A DNA stretch of 64,000 bases from Impatiens glandulifera (lineage: Eukaryota > Streptophyta > Magnoliopsida > Ericales > Balsaminaceae). The translations under genes were made by a program, and so were the position numbers. Location: assembly GCF_907164915.1 (NCBI RefSeq), contig NC_061865.1, positions 54,766,587-54,830,586 of the forward strand. Direction: 5' to 3'. Each line of letters opens with the position of its first letter. The stretch's first letter is position 1. The notes beneath the pieces were generated by a model. That model did no database searches. It had not been told where the DNA came from and saw only the letters and a program-made list of their open reading frames with translations. Below, one piece after another: positions 56,004 to 64,000 of the stretch.

Positions 56004-56280
56004 CTATAAAAAGAAGCAAGTTCTCATCTCTTTCATACAAAAACTTACGATCTTATTCAACAACTTGGAGTAAAGTTTTCAGCCAAATAAACCAATTTAT
56101 CAGGAGAAGTATTTCACACAAGGAGGTAAGTGTATGATTGTTTGTTTGTTTGGAAATATATATTATAATTATTATAAAATTTCAAAATTACTAATCATAA
56201 TTTTAGATTATTAAAATTTTTTATTCATTATTCTAATTTTATTTGTATTTTTTTTCTTCTCAATCACAGATCAAGAAGTC
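56004..56280 (+). promoter_or_regulatory. TATA box, leader and 5'UTR intron of the F-box gene
   Basis: A TATA box (ctataaaaag) lies at 56004-56013. The leader begins about 30 bp later. A 5'UTR intron with ends gtaagtg and aatcacag runs from 56126 to 56269, leaving 11 bases before the ATG. Confidence 0.6.
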
Positions 56281-57492
56281 ATGACTAGTTTAAATGATAC
56301 AACTTTTTATGTGTTGGCATGGGAGATTTTTACACGGTTGACTGCAAAATCTATCTTCAAGTTGGCAATAACTTCCAAACAATGCTTGAATTTTATGGAA
56401 GAAATACCATTTCGTAAACGACAAGTACAAAATATGATACTAAAGGATGATTGCGAATTTTTTATCCAAGCAAACATTGTACTGCACTTTGACAACGAGA
56501 ACATAATAAAGCTTTTGTCTCTTACAGACCAACAATTAAGCCCGGTTATTCAACCACAATCTATGGAGTTTTTGAGAGATGTCCAACTAGTCGTATCGAG
56601 CGGCGGTCTTCTTTTTTGTAGAACTTCCCAAACAAGACACGATTCGGTCGAACCTTTTGTGATAATTAATCCGGCCACTGGAATGAAGACCGAAGTATCT
56701 GCACCTTCTGGTTTGTCAAAAGGCGAAAGAGATAATTGCTTAAAGGTTATATTCAATTATAATAAAAATGGCGATCCTTTTCTTATGATTATTATGGAAG
56801 ATAATGATGATTGGAATCCAATATATAAATGCATGGTATACTCACTCGAAGAGAAGGAGTGGAGAGAGAAGAGTCAACGGCGTATCGATATTGGAGGAAG
56901 AAATTTAACAGTGGAAAATCACGTGTTCTTCGATGATTGTGTTTATTTTTTGTCCGACTTTTATTGTTATTTCACGCGTATGAGTGGAAATTATTTCCCT
57001 TATATCATGTGTTATAATGTAGAAAACGAAAAAACACAAATTATAAGATTACCCCGGCGTGCAAATAAAGGGCGGAACCACAAAACTTGTCAACTCAAAA
57101 TCTTCCCATGGAACAAATGCAAAACGATGTGTCTTGTTAAGTTTCGTAAAGGCTTATTCACGATATGGGTATGGAATAAAATGATTAAAAAGGGTGAAAA
57201 ACCGTGGATTCAAATTTTGAAGAAGACACTCTCGGATCTTGGATTATTGGAGCATGTGCTATCTAATGTTGCCGGTTTTAAAGTAATAAATGGAAATTCG
57301 TTGGTTATTGTAATGGAAAACAAAAAAGTTTACTCTTACAATCTAGTGAGTGATGGTGACAATCTTAAAATGGAAAAACAGACAGCAACTCTAATATGTG
57401 AGAACCATCAATGCCCGGGTCGAAATTTTACAATGTATTCGTACTCTAATACCTTGGGTCAAATTCCAAAGGGGGTTCCCATTTTCTGCTAA
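56281..57492 (+). CDS. F-box protein with F-box-associated domain
   Basis: Single coding exon of 403 aa. Residues 7-50 form a divergent F-box: LAWEIFTRLTAKSIFKLAIT, then SKQCLNFMEEIPFRKRQ. Compare 'lp.dil..IL.rLp.ksl.r.r.vsK.W..li..p.F'. The rest looks like a plant F-box-associated beta-propeller type region, with GLLFCR, INPATGMKTE, VYSLEEKEW and VVFFDD-like strands. Such proteins usually dock on SKP1/ASK through the F-box and present substrates to SCF ubiquitin ligases. No substrate can be inferred. Copies of its C-terminal half occur at 42480-42910, 45590-47060 and 51236-52560. This is the only intact copy in the window and it lies between two UPL3-derived blocks. Confidence 0.8.
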   Translation: MTSLNDTTFYVLAWEIFTRLTAKSIFKLAITSKQCLNFMEEIPFRKRQVQNMILKDDCEFFIQANIVLHFDNENIIKLLSLTDQQLSPVIQPQSMEFLRDVQLVVSSGGLLFCRTSQTRHDSVEPFVIINPATGMKTEVSAPSGLSKGERDNCLKVIFNYNKNGDPFLMIIMEDNDDWNPIYKCMVYSLEEKEWREKSQRRIDIGGRNLTVENHVFFDDCVYFLSDFYCYFTRMSGNYFPYIMCYNVENEKTQIIRLPRRANKGRNHKTCQLKIFPWNKCKTMCLVKFRKGLFTIWVWNKMIKKGEKPWIQILKKTLSDLGLLEHVLSNVAGFKVINGNSLVIVMENKKVYSYNLVSDGDNLKMEKQTATLICENHQCPGRNFTMYSYSNTLGQIPKGVPIFC

Positions 57493-57745
57493 GGCTAAGT
57501 TAGATAAATTTTTACTGATTATTAGATTAAAATTATTTTGTATTAAGCCATATATATTAGTTTGTAAAAGTTGTTGATCATTTCTTATTAATTTGTTGAA
57601 TATAATTTTAAATTTAGAATGGTTTATAGATTTTTTATTATTAGTTTAATAAAGTATTCTTTTATATAAAATCTAGAAATTACGAAAAATTAGGTTAGAA
57701 CCGTTTAAATTTTAAACTAAATATAAAATTTTTGATTTAATTTTC

Positions 57746-57781
<36 letters not shown>

Positions 57782-58270
57782 ATTTTCATTATATATATTT
57801 ATTTTATTAAATAATTAAATATAAAAAAAATTAAAAATAACAAACAAATAACATTAAAAATATTTATATTATAAAATCGATTTCATATATTAATAATTCA
57901 AATAAATAATATGCATATTTTTTAAATATATAAATGTAAATTCACATTATTTATATGAAATTAATGAATTTAAAAAGATAAAATTTAAATAAAAAAATGT
58001 AACAACCTTAATCAAATAAAGAAATAAACCCCAGTTGAAATAATAATTAGAAAAATCATATCCTATATCAAACCCAATTAATGAGCAATTTTCATTTTTA
58101 ATCCATTTGTAGATTAATATTAAACAACAAAACTTGTTTAAATGATTTTGTAACTCTACTAAATTCATAAAACATTGGACATGCCAAAATCATGTCATCA
58201 ACACACTTTGTATCATCATCAACCTAAGAAAAAAAACAAACAAATAGTATCATGATTTAAAACTAAAATA
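57493..58270. repeat. F-box 3' region and duplicated UPL3 3'-flank block (unit 3)
   Basis: It begins with the 3' end of the F-box transcript, then an (AT)n tract at 57747-57775. From about 57785 the landmarks shared with 25300-25860 and 43010-43480 follow. The F-box gene and UPL3 copy D converge here. Confidence 0.6.
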
Positions 58271-58393
58271 AAAAGTTGATGAAATCTCATTTTCACTATT
58301 TATTATTTACACCAGAAATTGCACCACAATTACAGCATCAACTTCCTTCTTTCCAAGCCCTACTACCATGGAAAACTTCCATCCATCTTCCAA

Positions 58394-58487
58394 CTGGGAA
58401 AGAACAACATTCAGTTCACCTTTTAGCAGCAAAATTATTCCTGGGAAAGAACAACATTCAGTTCACCTTTTAGCAGCAAAATTATTT
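58394..58487. repeat. 47-bp tandem duplication in the UPL3 copy D 3'UTR
   Basis: The unit starting ctgggaaagaacaacattca occurs at 58394 and again at 58441. Copies B (about 27449) and C (about 43600) have it once. Confidence 0.9.
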
Positions 58488-58719
58488 TCACAGATTCACA
58501 GCACCGCAAATATGGTATGGGCCACGGGAAAAACTCAAAAGAAACCTAATATCATTAATCGCACACTTTGAAGAAAAGGTAAATACGTACCTATATCCAT
58601 CATTTTGGTTTGGGGAGATGACTAAGATGTTGTGTAATTAGCTAAAGATTAGGCCAATTAGGAAATGACAGAAATCTCTTCCATGGAATGTACAAAACCC
58701 ATATTGAAATTAGTTTTGC

Positions 58720-61700
58720 TCATGACAAGTCGAAGGATCCTTGCCCTTCATTGATTGCATAAAGCAACTTCTTGTACATGATTTCCTACCATCAAACAAA
58801 ACAATCAATTCGAAATATACACATTAATATCTAAGCAGATTGGCACAAACTTCAGGTGTAGGTTCTGCCCATTTATATACAAGTAATTTACCTTGGTAGA
58901 ATATGGAGGAAGCTTGAGATAGTTGGCACACGTCATTACACTGGGCAAGTCATCATCTGCAGTTTCCGATGCTCCGTTGCCACTGCTGGTCAATGCATTT
59001 CCAGCCACGGATGAGTGCTGCGATAAATCATAAGAAAAAAACAAAAAAAAAATATGAAGACCCCAAATAATACAACAAAGTATTCTGAATCAAATAAGTC
59101 CATGTTTCCAAACCTTTCTGACAATTGTTAGTTTGGGGCTCAGAACTGCCAGACCGCCAGGTGGAAGGCGAGGTGCACCAGTAACAAACTGACAGAAGGA
59201 TCTTTGATGCTCTGGAGTGAACTCACCCATAATCTCCAGCAACTAAAATAACATAAAACCATAGAAATCAGATGATAGTACAAACTATTATTAACTCCTC
59301 AATCTAAATCAGAAGAAAATTTAGTAGGAAATACGTTAACAATCGCAGGGCTCTTCGCGGTATAACCATGATCAAATTTGATGTGTTCCACCAGTGTCTC
59401 GGCCTGCATAATAAGAGAATATATATACATCAATAAATCATGGAAGCTTTACTATAGAATTCATTCTCTGAAAGAAGATCAAAATAAAAATTTTGCAACG
59501 ATTGAAAGCATCGTGCGTTTCTTTTTAATGAAAAGTGACCTTTTTTAAAATAAAAAATAAAAATAAATAAAGATTACCTTCCACAATTCTCTGCGTCCAC
59601 AAAGAAGATAATCTAATTCATGGGGTGAAAAGATTTGTAGAGAAGAAATGTCAAAAACCTGATAATTACAACATAGAAGTTAATAAAAATTGTCAGATTC
59701 TAGCACTACAAAACAATTCAAATGGACCTATTATCAAGATATATAAAATAGTAAACACAGAAGTTACTCACTTGATTGAATCCAGCTCTAAATGCTTCCA
59801 TTTGCATTGTTATCCCTGTCTTTACGGTGGCATCAACAACTAAGGATATGTATTCCTCCAAACTATCAATGTCCACCTGGCATACATACAATATTGAATT
59901 AGTAGCATCATCAAGACTCAAGTGATCAATAAAAGTACAAGTTCGAAACAGTTTTCAAAGAGAGATTGATCAATTACAGTTTCTTCTCCAGATTTCAGGA
60001 CATAGTCTGAATGGCCAGGAAGGGTGAAATCCAAACAAAGATCCTCTACGGGAACCCCACGAAAATGTAAGCTCATAGTATCTTCATTAGTTAGACTGCT
60101 AGAAGATTCCAAAAGATGTTTTCTGGATACTAGGGTTTGCAATTCTTGTAGATTTCTCCCCAGTTCAGCATCAAAAGAAAGAATATCGTACAATTCAAGG
60201 TCCTGTAGAGGGACCAAGAAAGTAGTTACAAGCATATTATTTTCTACTAATGTTCAAATCATAACAGAAACCAAGTTTTATTGGTCGTCATGCTCAAAAT
60301 TATTATAAAAAAAAGGAATGTATTTTTTTTTACAGTGGGGATTCAAAATAGCATCTGAAAATCTATTTCAATCTGATAATCTTGTAAGCTTTTATTCTAC
60401 AACTCATTATTTAGATAACTAAATTGTTAAAAACAGATTATGACATGGAGGTGCTAGGGACTAGGGTAACATGTTTAAATGGAAAACTTGAATACCTGCC
60501 CGAGGACAAGCTTATAAAAAGCTGTTGAGAATGAAAGATCTAAAAGTCTCCCATCCTGAAGAGCTTTAGCCATCACACGACCTAGCAATCTAAAATGCTC
60601 AACCACCTTTGAAAATTGGCTTCCATCAGATGTATTAGAATTTGGTGCCCAAGGACGAGGGAACAAGCCAAGTGGAGAGTGAGCAATATCTGTAACTTCC
60701 ATTGTAGGAGGTTTATTAGGTTGAAAACTTGACCTCCACATTCCAAGTGAAGCTTTTTGTAAATCATGACTCAAAAGGGTGTAAAATTCCAAAGTAGGAC
60801 CCAATCCTGTACCAACTTCACCAAAATACTCTACCTCCAAAACAGTCTTTTGGCTCGAATATAGCTCCATAACCTTTGCAGCAGAATCCAGAATACGGTT
60901 ACGAGATACACGAACTTTCTGGCGCTGCAACCTACCAACTCTCACCTCCCTTTCATTGGATGATCCATGACCATCCGCACCCTGCTGCTGCAAACGATGT
61001 AGCGCTCTCGATAATCCAAAAGCAGTTGAATATAAGTACTGACGCCGAATCTCAAAAGGAAACAAGAAAGGACATGATTTTGTCAGCTGGGAACACCATG
61101 CTGGAAGACTTCCACTACAAAGTGCAAGAGCATCCTGGATTTGACGAGACAACTTTGGGGTAAGCTTACTGTTAATGAATTCCTCTCCAGGGACTCTAAC
61201 CCCAGTCACACCAAGAATATCAAGGTTAGATATTTTTCCTTCAGAATAACTATCCATTAATGCTTGGACCCTCAATCTAGGAGAAAGCTGATTCAAACCT
61301 TCTAAGACACGAAGAAGTGCTAAAATGTTGTAGGTAGAATTGCTCTTCTCAAGATCACAAGGAAGCTCCCCTTGCAAAATACTATCAAGTAATGACACAC
61401 GATGAGGTGGCTCCGCATTGGAGTTTGAATTGATTTTGCTAGATTTAGATGCGCTTGGAGAATTAGATGTTCCAGCAGGACCTTTCTCATTTTGATTGTC
61501 AGCCCTCTGATACGTGATAGTGTAAACATCACTCCAAAAGCGACTTCCATCACTAGATATGAAGTCATTGCTGGTAAAGCGCTCGTCATCAGTCTCATCC
61601 ACAACAAGCTGACGTTGAATGGCCTGGTATATTGTCAGGTTCTTATTGAGCTGCTTTCCACCTGCAGAGAATACCAATCTGGGAGGATCGTTTGAACCAA

Positions 61701-64000
61701 CCAAAGGACGCCCTAATCTATCCCTTCCTCCTCTAATTCCTCTACCATTTGCAGATGCAAGCCCGGCCATGGCAGCAGCAGCAAATGACATTGCACCCCT
61801 TGAACCAAAGGAGGTACTACTCCTAAACTCAGTAGAATCGAAATCCTTAACCGCACCAACTCTACTACTGGAACCAGGAGCAGGGTTGGTCTTGCTATCA
61901 CTTGTCACAGGAACAGTTGAATTTTCCTCAATTGGGTCCCCGAGTTTAACATCATGTACTCTGTCAGGCATGCATAGAGGGAGGGAATCGTCAAGTAGTA
62001 CCTGAAATTGATGATAACAGCATCAGACTATAAACAATAAGCCAGTCCTGCTAAGTGACTGGTCAATCAATTCATTCTTTCCATTTCTTTTTCCATGCAA
62101 GAATAGATGTCTGTTCATTTCTATTACGATCCATTAATCCACATGGGAATTCTTTATCAACAGAGAGCAAATAATATTACATGAAAAAGAAAATACTAAC
62201 ACCAAGTTCCTCATGGGCATATTGAGAATAATGTAAAATTTGGTTCAAATATGTTCCTTGAAGCACTAAAGTCTTATCAGATGAATATTGCAAAATCAAG
62301 CCACTTCAATAATTTAGTTCACAATGACTAAGAATCCGTTAGCCAGAGAAATGCAGTTCAAAAATAAATGCATAATGCAATACATTGACATACATCATCT
62401 TGGTCATCATCTTCATCATCCGAGATTTCATCATCTTCAATCACCAGGGCATCATCCATGTCAATGGGAGACACATCTGGCTCATCATCCTGCATATCAG
62501 GCCAAACCAGGTAAGCATATTGTTAGAATGAAACATCAGATGAGTCAAATGATCAGGTCTTCTAATACTTCTAAATAAACTTCTCAAAAGTATTTTTATC
62601 TATACAACAATAAAGGCAGCACTGATCATGTTCTATCAAGACCACCACAGTATAAAAAAAACGAAGAAATGCTAAATCTTGCAACAAAATATCCATATAT
62701 TTTCCCAATAAGTCACCCTTTTGAAGTAGTGTCCAGCTTAGCATTTTCAAGATCTCACTCCAATGAGAAGCAGTTTTGATTTGCGTGGTGAAATCCAAAC
62801 AGTCCCTTTTAGGTGCATGCATCCATGATAATGAAACTTAGGAATAAAAAATTAGGTAAATACTCAATCCAACTTATCCTTAGCAGGGTAGCTATGATAA
62901 TCTAGAAGTTGTTCTAGACATTGAGAACGTTGAACTTTAGGAAAGCCATTGTGATGAAGGAAGTAGGACAATCTTAAGTGGATCTTTAGAAGTGAAAAGG
63001 ACCAACACATGGTAATGTAAAAAGCTCCAACCAATAGATTCCTAGGACAATTCTTAGTGCAGAAAAAACAACCAGAGCATACAACAAAATTTACAATGAT
63101 ATCATCTCCATGTCAGAATCACACTGCAAAACCATATTGTCTCTATATTGATGATTATGTTAAAATGGAAATGGGTATTTCCAAGATGAAAACTCCACAG
63201 AATTAAAATCAACAAGTCCATGAAATTGTTCATGTACATAGAGTTAAAGAAAGCATACTTCAGAAGTTGTATCACCACTTGTATGCTTCATTTGTATGTC
63301 TCTATCAAGAGCTGCTCTTCTACGGGCATTTCTGGTTTGAGGCCCTTTTGGATCCTCTGAGGCTGGCTTTAGGACAGCTTTACCCTTCCCTTTTGATGAA
63401 CCAGCTTTTTTCTCTTGTGATAAATCCATTTTTGTTGTTTCTCCAATATTGACAGAGGTTCTGGATCGACTGGAATGACGACGACCATCAGAAGAGGGAT
63501 TCGAAGCACTAGCCCCTGTAGGTGTACTCTTTGATTCAGATTTATTTGCAGAGAGTGAAGGGTTTTGACTGGAATCGTTACGTTGTACACGAGGCCAAAG
63601 AAAATCTTCTACAGCTGCAAGACTTGCTAATGGATCAATAAGTACCACATTGGAAGAATAATCACGGAGTAATTTTTCTCCTTGGGCCCTGCAAAGACGC
63701 AACTTAAATGGCTGTGCTAAGGAACTTAAACCAGAAGAAGGTCGCGCACTTCCACCAGAGGATCGTGTAGAGTGACTAAGCACAACTGGAAATCTTTCCA
63801 GTGAGGCCAACGCATTCTGAAGCTTCTGAACTAAGACACTCATAGGTGCCAATCTCCCCTCATCAAGACTGGTTGGTAGAGAAATGGTGATAAATGCCTT
63901 GTATCTCTGTATAACTTGTTGGCGAAGCACGGAAAGGTTAGCTTCTGAAATCCTGTCCTTGGAGAAATATCCACAAGAAAAATAGTTCAGTAATGCTGTT
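58720..64000 (-). CDS. UPL3: HECT E3 ubiquitin ligase UPL3-like, copy D, cut by the window edge
   Basis: Visible exons read leftward: part of exon 8 (64000-63259), then 62489-62394, 62001-60496, 60202-59978, 59876-59772, 59658-59578, 59403-59335, 59242-59114, 59017-58892, 58785-58720. All are in frame with intact GT-AG junctions and cover about 1047 C-terminal residues. They include the acidic exon (32 codons, as in A), the complete HECT domain and the catalytic Cys (VMTCANYLKLPPYS). It is closer to A than B is in the exon 9 acidic run. It shares the TGA stop and the KHLLESSS change with B. Exons 1-7 and the promoter lie outside the window, so whether the gene is whole is unknown. It converges with the F-box gene. 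Confidence 0.9.

Overview
This is nuclear DNA from a flowering plant, most likely a eudicot. The genes have many short GT-AG introns, the intergenic DNA is very AT-rich, and there are plant-type Harbinger, CACTA, LINE, copia and SINE remnants. The window holds a plant HECT ubiquitin ligase (UPL3/KAKTUS type), a plant ROP GTPase and a plant F-box gene. I cannot name the species from sequence alone.

Layout. 1-7.2 kb: intergenic DNA with two broken Harbinger-type transposon genes, a MITE, a SINE-like repeat and AT-rich sequence. 7.7-16.8 kb (+): a complete 17-exon UPL3 gene (copy A, 1860 aa predicted). 17.4-21.4 kb: a decayed LINE. 21.4-23.2 kb (-): an intact 7-exon type-I ROP GTPase gene. 23.2-27.3 kb: AT-rich DNA, SINE pieces and a large foldback element. 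27.7-37.8 kb (-): a second complete UPL3 gene (copy B, 1777 aa), with every exon in frame but several in-frame deletions near the N-terminus and almost no UPL3-derived upstream sequence. 38.0-39.35 kb: a broken CACTA transposase. 40.1-40.6 kb: a broken RING-H2 gene. 43.5-48.2 kb (-): a scrambled UPL3 pseudogene (copy C), interrupted by a roughly 1.4 kb palindrome built from F-box gene sequence. 49.6-50.1 kb: a second broken RING-H2 gene. 50.4-51.2 kb: the 3' end of a copia element. 51.2-52.9 kb: a second F-box palindrome plus a small UPL3 fragment. 53.7-54.4 kb: a LINE fragment. 56.3-57.5 kb (+): an intact F-box gene. 58.7 kb to the right edge (-): a fourth UPL3 copy (copy D), intact as far as visible and cut by the window end.

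The right 39 kb is best read as a decaying tandem segmental duplication. The apparent unit is UPL3(-) / RING-H2(-) / F-box(+), about 10-18 kb long, with shared AT-rich flanks. All three genes belong to ubiquitin-ligase families. Copies B, C and D share features that A lacks: a TGA stop, His in place of Arg before the LLESSS motif in B and D, and a common 3' flank. They therefore appear to descend from one duplicate of A-like sequence. The genes probably act independently: UPL3 as a nuclear or cytosolic HECT E3, ROP as a membrane-anchored polarity switch, and the F-box protein as a possible SCF substrate receptor. The most unusual structures are the two F-box palindromes, which could give hairpin transcripts matching the intact F-box gene, and copy B, an apparently intact HECT ligase with a shortened N-terminus and a replaced promoter region.
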